Part shown: piece after piece, positions 1-4,830 of the stretch | Layout: every line of letters begins with the position of its first letter | Position numbering within the stretch: the first letter of the stretch is position 1 | Virus record (IMG/VR): IMGVR_UViG_3300027782_000410 | Span: 1 to 21,718 of that record | Source: a virus | Strand: one strand, 5' to 3' | DNA: 21,718 nt | Made by a program: the position numbers and the translations under genes | Notes under the pieces: generated by a model | The model's database searches: none | Told to the model about the DNA's origin: nothing | Seen by the model: only the letters and a program-made list of their open reading frames with translations

Positions 1-68
1 TTAAATTCAACAGTAGTCTCTGTATTATGACCAGAGATGTTGTCTATTTGTTTAAAAATATATTTCAT
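1..68 (-). CDS. Partial CDS (N-terminus only), unknown phage protein
   Basis: Only the first 22 codons are inside the window; the gene runs off its low-coordinate edge. The ATG overlaps the TGA stop of the DsbA-like gene (ATGA), the usual junction here, which fixes the start. The visible peptide begins MKYIFKQIDNISGHNTE and continues into a beta-strand-like TTVEF. From memory, small phage proteins with this kind of start are common in T4-like environmental phages, but I cannot name a function. The rest of the gene is needed to identify it. Confidence 0.6.
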   Translation of the reverse strand, partial: MKYIFKQIDNISGHNTETTVEF

Positions 69-337
69 TTTACAACCGTTTCATAAAGAGTTTCAAATTG
101 GTCTTGCACAGCAACTTCTTCATCATAGTTCTGTTTGAAATAGACCTTCACCATTTTAGCAACTACTTTTTTCGGTAGTTGCAATTGTTTACTGATATCA
201 GTAACCGCTTCTCTAATAAATTCTTTCTCACCTTGTGCTCTTGCCATTGAATCTGAGCAGTCACGAATGACTTTCAACAACTTTTCACGGTCTGCTGGGT
301 TTGAAATTTGATTAACACTCACTTGCTGAATAGCCAT
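65..337 (-). CDS. dsbA: DsbA-like double-stranded DNA-binding protein (T4 DsbA family)
   Basis: A 90-residue protein whose length and pattern match T4 DsbA (89 residues), a small helical double-stranded DNA-binding protein linked to late transcription in T4. The resemblance covers roughly residues 36-90: a GxxExI segment, a central basic stretch (QLPKKVVAKMVKVYFKQN) aligning with T4's GVDGKMFNRLLALYHKDN, an acidic EEVAVQDQFE segment and the end LYETVVK against LYDTVFSK. An AGGAG Shine-Dalgarno sits 6 nt before the ATG. Upstream lies a small membrane protein gene; downstream an ATGA overlap joins it to the next gene. In T4 dsbA is next to rnh; here rnh is about 13 kb away. The family call comes from a remembered sequence, not from a search. 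Confidence 0.75.
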   Translation of the reverse strand: MAIQQVSVNQISNPADREKLLKVIRDCSDSMARAQGEKEFIREAVTDISKQLQLPKKVVAKMVKVYFKQNYDEEVAVQDQFETLYETVVK

Positions 338-353
338 AATATACTCCTAAAAA

Positions 354-626
354 TTATTTCTTAATTGGAACGCCTGTGTTATGAGATTGTGCTGATGCGG
401 CAAACGCAATACAGATAATATCATCACTCTTCGCATAAGAACATCTTACTGATAAAGGATCGATTCCCTTTGCAATTGCAGTATTGATGTTTTCTGCCAT
501 TAACTTTCTGTCATTCACTCCGTAGTAACCGAGTCCTATAATGGCAGAAAGAAAAATTAATGTTATACAAATAGTAATTGTTGAATCTAACTTTGGTATT
601 AAACTTGATATGTTTACTGGTTTCAT
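354..626 (-). CDS. Small single-pass membrane protein, unknown function
   Basis: A 90-residue protein with a hydrophobic segment at about residues 16-37 (TITICITLIFLSAIIGLGYYG), then a soluble tail with two cysteines (RCSYAKSDDIICIAFA). The tail pattern ENIxxAIxKGIDPLSVRC is one I associate with small proteins of T4-like phages, but no function is known to me. The ATG overlaps the stop of the cell-wall hydrolase gene (ATGA), and a good Shine-Dalgarno (AAAGGCG) lies just upstream, so the two are probably translationally coupled. A membrane protein coupled to a muralytic enzyme might act in lysis (holin or spanin-like role), but that is inference from position only. A possible promoter inside the hydrolase gene (791-820) would also read this gene. 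Confidence 0.75.
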   Translation of the reverse strand: MKPVNISSLIPKLDSTITICITLIFLSAIIGLGYYGVNDRKLMAENINTAIAKGIDPLSVRCSYAKSDDIICIAFAASAQSHNTGVPIKK

Positions 627-1168
627 ATCGCCTTTCTGTTATAAAAAATGTGTCGACCAATTACTGCCGTAGTCTCCATGTTTTTCCATCCAGGTTTTAC
701 ATAATCGGCATGATAAAACAATGCACCGTTGGATGGGTCTATCATTCTGTCTGAGTTCGCATACACTAATGTAGCTAATTCTCTAACGCTATTATACAAC
801 GAATTGTTACTGGTTGTCAAGCTTTTATTGGCAGAAATGTTATGTTGCCTGTCTTCACAATACCAAGAAAATTGGCATACATTCCTAATTTTTTGTTTGA
901 CCACACCACAAATATCATTCTCAAAAATACCCGATTTGACCCGGTTTAAGGTAACAAACGCAACTGCTATTTGTCCTTCTTTTGGCTCATAACCAGATTC
1001 AAAGTAAATGTTTTCTGCTAAACATTCTACTTCTTGTTTTGCTTGTGGTGATAAATTATTAAAGTTTGTTTTGAACGGCATATTGTAACTTATGCTGTGA
1101 GACATTCCAAAACTGAATGTTAGTATTGCCGTGATTAGGCTGATACTAATGAGATATCTTGTTTTCAT
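623..1168 (-). CDS. SleB-type cell-wall hydrolase (Hydrolase_2 family)
   Basis: A 181-residue protein with an N-terminal signal or anchor segment (about residues 5-22, ISISLITAILTFSFGM) and a SleB/CwlJ-like catalytic domain from about residue 47 to the end. Diagnostic features are LAENIYFESGYEPKEGQIAVAF (start about residue 50; the Glu in AENIYxE is the proposed catalytic residue of the family), then VxLNRV, a cysteine-bearing CQFSWYC segment and a late GALFYHADYVKPGW segment. These enzymes cleave peptidoglycan glycan strands; in a phage the likely jobs are lysis or entry. The N-terminal hydrophobic stretch suggests Sec export. AAGGAG precedes the ATG by 7 nt. It follows a hairpin terminator (1185-1215), so it may need its own promoter or read-through. 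Downstream overlap is ATGA. Confidence 0.88.
   Translation of the reverse strand: MKTRYLISISLITAILTFSFGMSHSISYNMPFKTNFNNLSPQAKQEVECLAENIYFESGYEPKEGQIAVAFVTLNRVKSGIFENDICGVVKQKIRNVCQFSWYCEDRQHNISANKSLTTSNNSLYNSVRELATLVYANSDRMIDPSNGALFYHADYVKPGWKNMETTAVIGRHIFYNRKAI
791..820 (-). promoter_or_regulatory. Candidate sigma70-type promoter inside the hydrolase gene
   Basis: On the minus strand TTGACA (820-815) and TATAAT (796-791) are both exact consensus hexamers, separated by 18 nt. The site is inside the hydrolase coding sequence and would transcribe the small membrane protein and dsbA. The 18-nt spacer differs from the 17 nt seen at the other promoters here, and an intragenic match may be chance, so confidence is moderate. 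Confidence 0.5.
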
Positions 1169-1184
1169 TATACTCCTTTTTGTT

Positions 1185-1215
1185 AAAAGGAGAGCACCCG
1201 AGGAGAGTGCTCTCC
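1185..1215 (-). terminator. Hairpin terminator after the 92-residue protein gene
   Basis: On the minus strand GGAGAGCAC (1215-1207) pairs perfectly with GTGCTCTCC (1197-1189), a 9-bp GC-rich stem with a 9-nt loop, followed directly by TTTT. This is a standard rho-independent layout just downstream of the gene ending at 1223. An alternative hairpin in the same bases (GAGGAGA, GCAC, TCTCCTC) would disrupt it; see findings. Confidence 0.75.
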
Positions 1216-1222
1216 TCGCCCA

Positions 1223-1501
1223 TTAAGTCGTAGACTTCTTAGTAGTAGTCTTTGTTTCTAGTGGGATGTTTGAAACAAAACCATTTAGGGTTTGAGCCTT
1301 TGAAATGATTTCTGTTTCGGAGGGGAATAATGGAAAACCTGGATGTTCAGGCAATTCACCTCCATGAATCTTAGCAACTTCTAGTTTGGCATGCCAACTG
1401 TTACTAATGATTTCACGCTTACCATAGTAGTCATCGGTAAGCATATCTTTCGCCATTTTTAATAGTTCAAGGCGAATCTCGAACGGTGTCATATTAGACA
1501 T
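1223..1501 (-). CDS. Conserved phage protein of unknown function (92 aa)
   Basis: The frame opens upstream at 1531, but the start at 1501 is chosen because AAGGAG lies 6 nt before that ATG (MSNMTPFEIRLELL). The protein is mostly helical and charged at the N-terminus (MTPFEIRLELLKMAKDML), has a Pro-rich middle (GGELPEHPGFPLFPSE), then a short helix (EIISKAQTLNGFVSNI) and a Thr/Lys-rich tail. The MTPFEIRLELLKMA opening recalls a small protein common in T4-like cyanophages and related phages, function unknown to me. It is followed by a strong hairpin terminator, so it ends a transcript. No catalytic motif is seen. Confidence 0.8.
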   Translation of the reverse strand: MSNMTPFEIRLELLKMAKDMLTDDYYGKREIISNSWHAKLEVAKIHGGELPEHPGFPLFPSETEIISKAQTLNGFVSNIPLETKTTTKKSTT

Positions 1502-1561
1502 AATGCACTCCTTAGTGTGTTTGTGTGTCACCAGCTTGTTGTGTGATTGCTGGTTACTTAT

Positions 1562-1738
1562 TTAGTCATTCCAATGTCGCAAAACACCGGCGATAATCAC
1601 AAAATTTGTTATAATGTATATTAACACAATGATTGAACGAATAGTGGCAATCTTATCCGCCTCAGTATCATCTGTTGATGCTTTTTCCCCTAGTGCCTTT
1701 GCCCAAAGTCTCCAAATTTTAATCCCAAAGGCCTTCAT
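1562..1738 (-). CDS. Small membrane protein with amphipathic N-terminus (58 aa)
   Basis: The open frame starts at 1801, but the likely start is the ATG at 1738 (MKAFGIKIWRLWAKALGEKA), which cuts the overlap with the upstream gene to 20 nt. The first 20 residues form a basic, Trp-rich amphipathic helix; an acidic linker (STDDTEADK) follows; residues about 34-52 (IRSIIVLIYIITNFVIIAGV) form one membrane segment. Short proteins of this shape occur in T4-like environmental phages, with no known role. The Shine-Dalgarno is weak (GGTAAA), consistent with coupling to the upstream gene. Downstream, an imperfect hairpin (ACCAGC, 13 nt, GCTGGT on the minus strand) lacks a T-run, so I do not call a terminator. 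Confidence 0.65.
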   Translation of the reverse strand: MKAFGIKIWRLWAKALGEKASTDDTEADKIATIRSIIVLIYIITNFVIIAGVLRHWND

Positions 1739-2390
1739 AATATTTACCAAATAAACGGAATCCATTAGTGATTCTTTTTTGAACTTCTTGCATACCATCA
1801 AAATCTAATTTATAGGTATGTTTCGGTCCATCAATCCATTCATACATTGTTGCTTTACCATTTTCATCCCATTGACAAGCAACTGTCTTCTTATCGAATT
1901 CACCTGAACTAAATTTTTCTTGCCATGTATCATCAACTTTACATTCAAATGCAAAAATCATTTCACCGAGAACATAATCCCATCTTTTGAAATGATTTTC
2001 ATCAGTATCATATTCATTTTCTTTTGCTGGTGCTGATGTAGACTTTAATTCTTCTGGCACATCTTCATCATCAACAAAAGGTGCACCGTGTTTGTCTTTT
2101 TGTAATTGTTTCAACATTGGCAGAATAATATCTGCTAAAGTATGATCCATTGACCAAGTATCCCATCGGTCAATCTTCACATACTTAATTTCTGGATGAA
2201 CAAAGTCTAAAAACTTTTGCCATGCAACACAAAATGGAGTTAGAAAATCAACCCACTTGTCGTATTTGTGACCAGGAACATCTTCATGGTTATAAAACAC
2301 ATCTTCATCTTTTTCCCAAAAACAAATCACTTTGAGAATAGTGTATGGTGACACCCAATGGTGTCGATAATTACTTCTATAAACTTTCAC
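1719..2390 (-). CDS. Conserved phage protein of unknown function (223 aa), GTG start
   Basis: A 223-residue acidic, aromatic-rich protein. The start codon is GTG at 2390, with AGGGA about 6 nt upstream and a GTGA overlap with the preceding 49-residue gene, which together fix the start. Segments that look conserved are KIDRWDTWSMDHTLADIILPMLKQL (from about residue 72), HGAPFVDDEDVP, and NHFKRWDYVLGEMIFAFE. The last resembles a family I remember from many T4-like phages with no assigned function. The central acidic linker (ENEYDTDENHFK) separates an N-terminal half from a C-terminal half containing WQEKFSSGEFD and a final GMQEVQKRITNGFRLFGKYYEGLW helix. No catalytic motif is evident. Confidence 0.85.
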   Translation of the reverse strand: MKVYRSNYRHHWVSPYTILKVICFWEKDEDVFYNHEDVPGHKYDKWVDFLTPFCVAWQKFLDFVHPEIKYVKIDRWDTWSMDHTLADIILPMLKQLQKDKHGAPFVDDEDVPEELKSTSAPAKENEYDTDENHFKRWDYVLGEMIFAFECKVDDTWQEKFSSGEFDKKTVACQWDENGKATMYEWIDGPKHTYKLDFDGMQEVQKRITNGFRLFGKYYEGLWD

Positions 2391-2536
2391 TCTGTTTCCC
2401 TATATGATTTAAATTTATCGTCATTACGCCTATCGGAAATTCTTTTCCTGGATATGGAATTTCCCATCCATCTAAAATTGGTACACAAGGTGCACCGACA
2501 ACTTCTTTTTGACTTTTTTCTTTTATAGTTTGCCAT
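2387..2536 (-). CDS. Small basic CxC/CxxC protein (49 aa), missed by length cut-offs
   Basis: ATG at 2536 opens a 49-codon frame ending in TGA at 2389-2387, overlapping the GTG start of the next gene (GTGA). The product begins MANYKRKKSKRSCRCTLCTN, followed by a FRWMGN segment, and then a charged tail. The very basic N-terminus and the clustered cysteines C13, C15 and C18 (C-x-C-x-x-C) suggest a small metal- or nucleic-acid-binding protein. I recall similar KRKK plus CTLC plus RWxGN miniproteins in phage genomes, without a function. No clear Shine-Dalgarno precedes it; its start lies only a few nt beyond the tmRNA 3' hairpin, so expression may depend on processing of that RNA. The gap-filling position and overlap support it as real. 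Confidence 0.65.
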   Translation of the reverse strand: MANYKRKKSKRSCRCTLCTNFRWMGNSISRKRISDRRNDDKFKSYRETE

Positions 2537-2539
2537 AGA

Positions 2540-2711
2540 ATTAGTGGATGGTTATTCTGTTACGAGGAAACCATCCGAAACCCTAAGCAGTGTTTAGGCT
2601 GCTAATGCAAATCTTTCATCGTTTGCGTTTAGATGTTTTGCTTGATTTACGGTCATCGCCTACCGTGTCGCCGTCTCTGCTATCTACCGCTGTCGAAACC
2701 AAGTCAGCCCC
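2540..2711 (-). ncRNA. tmRNA coding piece with tag ANDERFALAA
   Basis: The 5' end at 2711 begins GGGGCUGACUUGGUUUCGAC, matching the conserved tmRNA start and D-loop region. A hairpin ACGGU/ACCGU (2666-2662 with 2653-2649) sits where pseudoknot PK1 is expected. The tag frame runs from the resume codon GCA (2626-2624) through AAC GAT GAA AGA TTT GCA TTA GCA GCC to TAA (2596-2594). The stop lies within a CCUAA/UUAGG stem, as in other tmRNAs. A final 8-bp hairpin (GGATGGTT with AACCATCC, 2576-2546) closes the piece. The 3' end is an estimate; the next gene starts at 2536. Confidence 0.9.
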
Positions 2712-2716
2712 ATCAG

Positions 2717-2772
2717 AAGTATATTGCCACTTTCGTGTTTGCTTCCAGAATACTCGGATCGTCAATATACTT
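2717..2772 (-). repeat. Inverted repeat bounding the tmRNA intervening segment
   Basis: CAATATACTT (2763-2772) and AAGTATATTG (2717-2726) are perfect 10-bp inverted repeats. In the precursor RNA they would form a long hairpin stacked next to the acceptor stem, with only 1-5 nt between the repeat arms and the mature RNA ends. Removal of this 62-nt segment would need 3' trimming after CCA and, by analogy with known permuted tmRNAs, RNase P cleavage at the GGGG 5' end. Confidence 0.85.
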
Positions 2773-2773
2773 T

Positions 2774-2827
2774 TGGTGGAGCTGGGCGGAATCGAACCGC
2801 CGTCCAACAGTCCTTCACTTTGAAGGG
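2774..2827 (-). ncRNA. tmRNA acceptor piece (3' half of the molecule)
   Basis: On the minus strand a small hairpin (CCTTCA, AAG, TGAAGG at 2826-2812) leads to CUGU (P2 strand), then a T-arm of GGCGG, loop UUCGAUU, CCGCC, then the acceptor strand CAGCUCC and ACCA ending at 2774. The CCA is encoded. The piece starts where the upstream nuclease gene stops (TAA at 2831-2829), so the 5' end is probably made by cleavage in or just after that gene's end. The exact 5' end is inferred. Confidence 0.85.
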
Positions 2828-2828
2828 A

Positions 2829-3503
2829 TTACGACAATTTCTTCCAATAACTATCTATAAATTTATTCAATTCAGGTATATACTTTGTTTTGTTTCTCAC
2901 AAATATCTGTGGGAAATCTTCAACTACTGCTATAGCAACGACCAACTGTTCAATCGGTTGACCTGTTCTCTCTTCAAACATATTTGCATATGCGGTACAT
3001 TGCATAAAGTAATTTAAAATATAATCTTCATCTTTAGACTTTGATGCAGTTTTAAAATCAATTACAGATAACTTACCATCCCATTCTGCAATACAATCTA
3101 CTCTGCCTGCCATTCTCAACTCATTTGAATATAATGCTTGTTCTAATGAATAGATGTTGCCAATATTCTTATCAAGATATGGTTTCAAAGCAAAAAACAA
3201 TTCTTTAGTGTCAGGCATCATTGTTTGTATTTTCATATCACTCATTTCATTGAGTAAGTATTTTTCACAAACGGTGTGTAATTTAGTACCACGACCAGAT
3301 GCTGCCCTAGAAATCTTGTTTGCGACTTCAGCACCAACCCTATCCCGCCATTCAAAAATAGCTTTCTTACTATACTCCGACAATACAGTAGTCACAGAAG
3401 GATAAACTTTACCCTCTGGTGTTGTGTATTGTCTTCCGTTCTCCGTTGTAACGGCTGTCAAATCAAAATTTAATGATTCAAGTTTTACATGATTAAATGT
3501 CAT
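2829..3503 (-). CDS. PD-(D/E)XK family exonuclease (RecB/Cas4-like)
   Basis: A 224-residue protein with the RecB/Cas4-type nuclease core: GRGTKLHTVCEKYL (about residues 70-83, the H and E of motif I), GRVDCIAEWDGKLSVIDFKTA (from residue 133, with D136 and the D149-x-K151 pair as metal-binding and catalytic residues), and a later QCTAYANMFEE helix (Q168) typical of this superfamily. An N-terminal TPEGKVYPSVTTVLSEYSKK segment is common in phage members. It probably acts as a DNA exonuclease in phage replication, recombination or host DNA breakdown. It starts on a TAATG overlap with the upstream gene, and its stop abuts the tmRNA acceptor piece, so message and tmRNA precursor are probably one transcript. 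The subfamily cannot be settled without a profile search. Confidence 0.85.
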   Translation of the reverse strand: MTFNHVKLESLNFDLTAVTTENGRQYTTPEGKVYPSVTTVLSEYSKKAIFEWRDRVGAEVANKISRAASGRGTKLHTVCEKYLLNEMSDMKIQTMMPDTKELFFALKPYLDKNIGNIYSLEQALYSNELRMAGRVDCIAEWDGKLSVIDFKTASKSKDEDYILNYFMQCTAYANMFEERTGQPIEQLVVAIAVVEDFPQIFVRNKTKYIPELNKFIDSYWKKLS

Positions 3504-3811
3504 TAGGTATTTTTTGTTATTTTATCGGCATATTTTTTTACAATCTGCCTTGTTTTCGCTTCTTTTGCTGACCTGCGGCCGTGTTTATCTGCAACAGGAC
3601 TATGTGGATGCTTCTCGGCAACTTTAGAGAGTACCTCTTTAAAACCATCAGGCATTTTGTTTGTTGTCGATACACCAGACACAAGCATTGGTGCGGATAT
3701 CACCGGTTGAATATGAGGATTGTTTGAAAGAAATTCTTCTCTCTCTGCAATCTTCATAATCGTTTCAAAAACTTCATTTGTTTTCGTATCTAAAAATTCA
3801 TATGTTGGCAT
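3503..3811 (-). CDS. FmdB-like small phage protein lacking the zinc cysteines (102 aa)
   Basis: The N-terminus MPTYEFLDTKTNEVFETIMKIAE resembles the start of FmdB-type zinc-ribbon proteins (MPTYEYRCxxC), but all the zinc-binding cysteines are absent; the protein contains no Cys at all. The middle (NPHIQPVISAPMLVSGVST) and the segment MPDGFKEVLSKVAEKHPHSPVADKHGRRSAKEAKTRQIVKKYADK form a basic, helical C-terminal half. I remember similar proteins in T4-like cyanophages, unassigned in function. It overlaps the upstream gene by 14 nt and shares TAATG with the nuclease gene downstream. The link to FmdB is by pattern only. Confidence 0.8.
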   Translation of the reverse strand: MPTYEFLDTKTNEVFETIMKIAEREEFLSNNPHIQPVISAPMLVSGVSTTNKMPDGFKEVLSKVAEKHPHSPVADKHGRRSAKEAKTRQIVKKYADKITKNT

Positions 3812-4349
3812 TGTACCATCCTGGTGTGCTTCGCTTCTTCCATGACGCTAAATGCGCCTTGTTGTTTATATAGTAGTTGCGATAGGACTTGATGGAATCA
3901 CCTGCAATTTTCACTTCGTCTGGCATTGCAGGAGTTGGTTGTGTAAACGGACCGATTGGAATATTTTTAGGTAAATTAGTTTGCAATATATTCAACAATC
4001 CATCTCTTTCTACTTTATGTGTCTTTTCATATCGATGAGTATATTCAGAACACAATTGTCCGAGTAGGTCAGCGAGCCACATATAATTTTGATGTGTCTT
4101 TCTTACCCAAACTGCCGAAGGATGATTAATGTGAGTAGCCTTATACAATGTATAATCACGGCTGTCACCTAATGACCAGAATTTCTTTTTTCTACCTGAA
4201 GCAGTAAGACCATTAAGTTCTACACCATCAATAACACGATGAGCGGTTGAGAGTAATTGTGCATATTCTAAAATCATTTTGACCACATGCTTATCATTAT
4301 GCATTTCTGCACAAGTAGCGGTATCATTGTCTAGGTAAAAAATATTCAT
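3798..4349 (-). CDS. Conserved phage protein of unknown function (183 aa)
   Basis: Starts MNIFYLDNDTATCAEMHNDKHVVKMILEYAQLLSTAHR, a segment I recall from a protein widespread in T4-like environmental phages and never assigned a role. Further landmarks are DSRDYTLYKATHINHPSAVWVRKTHQNYMWLADLLGQLCSEYTHRY (about residues 62-107), a PxNIP/TQPTPAMPDEVK segment, and an aromatic C-terminal SYRNYYINNKAHLASWKKRSTPGWY. The run of conserved His, Asp and Tyr residues (DKHVVK, THINHP, THQNY) is compatible with an enzyme, but I cannot name one. AAAGAG precedes the ATG. The end overlaps the next gene by 14 nt and the start shares ATGA with the preceding gene. Confidence 0.85.
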   Translation of the reverse strand: MNIFYLDNDTATCAEMHNDKHVVKMILEYAQLLSTAHRVIDGVELNGLTASGRKKKFWSLGDSRDYTLYKATHINHPSAVWVRKTHQNYMWLADLLGQLCSEYTHRYEKTHKVERDGLLNILQTNLPKNIPIGPFTQPTPAMPDEVKIAGDSIKSYRNYYINNKAHLASWKKRSTPGWYNANI

Positions 4350-4648
4350 GGCAACTCTTTATCTGTCATCATCTTTTTTTTCTTCATGCCGCCTTTGTGT
4401 TTCTTTTTAACTTCTTCAATCAGTTCTTTAGTTTCATCTTCTGAAATAGCTTGCCATAGATTATCAAATTCATTTCGCAATTCATTGTGAATACTATTCA
4501 TAGAACCTTCAACATACCAAAGAGCACTACGAACATCTTCCGCACTACTCTCTTCTGCACCACTCGCAAGAACACTAAACAATGACCGCAATTCTTCAAG
4601 GCGGATAATTTGTGTCTCTAAGTTATTCAATTGTGTCCAGTGTTTCAT
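4346..4648 (-). CDS. Helical acidic phage protein, unknown (100 aa)
   Basis: The frame opens at 4654, but the ATG at 4648 is chosen: GGGGA lies 6 nt upstream and the ATG overlaps the previous stop (TAATG). The protein is nearly all helix: a leucine-rich LNNLETQIIRLEELRSLFSVLAS segment that may form a coiled coil, a DVRSALWYVEGSMNSIHNELRNEFDNLWQAI segment, and a lysine-rich end (KKKHKGGMKKKKMM). No catalytic motif is visible. A strong promoter lies only about 25-50 nt upstream (4673-4701), inside the preceding gene, so this gene starts a transcript of its own. Confidence 0.8.
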   Translation of the reverse strand: MKHWTQLNNLETQIIRLEELRSLFSVLASGAEESSAEDVRSALWYVEGSMNSIHNELRNEFDNLWQAISEDETKELIEEVKKKHKGGMKKKKMMTDKELP

Positions 4649-4830
4649 TACCATTCCCCACTATCTATCCATATTCTAACAGTTAAAAACAAGAATGTCA
4701 AGCTATAAGTGTGTTCTGCCGAACCCCACTCGACATTTGTTTCATTCCTGAACCAAGGCAATATTTTCCAATGCAACGGATTGAGTTGGAAAACAATACA
4801 TCCACCACTATATCTTAGGTAATTTTTCAT
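4648..4830 (-). CDS. Small aromatic-rich protein, unknown (60 aa)
   Basis: The start is set at 4830, where ATG overlaps the TGA of the upstream gene (ATGA); an upstream in-frame GTG or ATG is less likely. The product (MKNYLRYSGGCIVFQLNPLHW, then a WFRNETNVEWGSAEHTYSLTF strand region and a final TVRIWIDSGEW) is rich in Trp and beta-branched residues and looks like a small beta protein. I cannot identify it. The promoter of the next gene lies within its coding sequence. The downstream junction is TAATG. Confidence 0.7.
   Translation of the reverse strand: MKNYLRYSGGCIVFQLNPLHWKILPWFRNETNVEWGSAEHTYSLTFLFLTVRIWIDSGEW
4673..4701 (-). promoter_or_regulatory. Sigma70-type promoter for the gene at 4648-4346
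   Basis: On the minus strand TTGACA (4701-4696), a 17-nt spacer beginning TTCTTG, and TAGAAT (4678-4673). The spacer start TTCTTG is shared with the promoters at 8179-8207 and 9509-9537 (TTCTTA at 9948-9976), which makes chance unlikely although the site is inside a coding sequence. The predicted RNA start leaves a short leader holding GGGGA before the ATG at 4648. Confidence 0.75.

Larger units (their letters stand above)
2540..2827 (-). ncRNA. ssrA: Permuted two-piece tmRNA gene
   Basis: tmRNA rescues ribosomes stalled on broken messages: it is charged with alanine, enters the A site with SmpB, and its short reading frame adds a degradation tag. In transcription order the gene reads acceptor piece (T-arm, 3' acceptor strand, CCA; 2827-2774), intervening segment (2773-2712), then coding piece (5' acceptor strand, tag frame; 2711 to about 2540). 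This is a circular permutation of the one-piece E. coli type. The mature RNA would be two chains joined by the acceptor stem (GGGGCUG with CAGCUCC, 7 bp) and a short P2 helix (ACAG with CUGU). The third acceptor pair is G-U, the alanyl-tRNA synthetase determinant. Permuted tmRNAs are known from alphaproteobacteria, cyanobacteria and some betaproteobacteria. The outer ends are estimates. The gene is embedded in the operon, directly after the nuclease stop codon. Confidence 0.92.

Noticed and set aside
1531-1556. Hairpin (ACCAGC, 13 nt, GCTGGT) after the small membrane protein gene as terminator
   Set aside because: Only 6 bp with a long loop and no T-run on the minus strand.
2540-2827. A standard one-piece tmRNA or a tRNA at the CCA end
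   Set aside because: The order is acceptor end first and GGGG start second, and the tag frame lies downstream of CCA; a one-piece tmRNA needs the reverse. There is no anticodon arm for a tRNA.
2590-3017. Open frames on both strands across 2590-3017, including a 63-residue minus-strand frame
   Set aside because: They lie over the tmRNA pieces and the nuclease C-terminus. The conserved tmRNA bases explain the sequence; the translated frames show no protein pattern.
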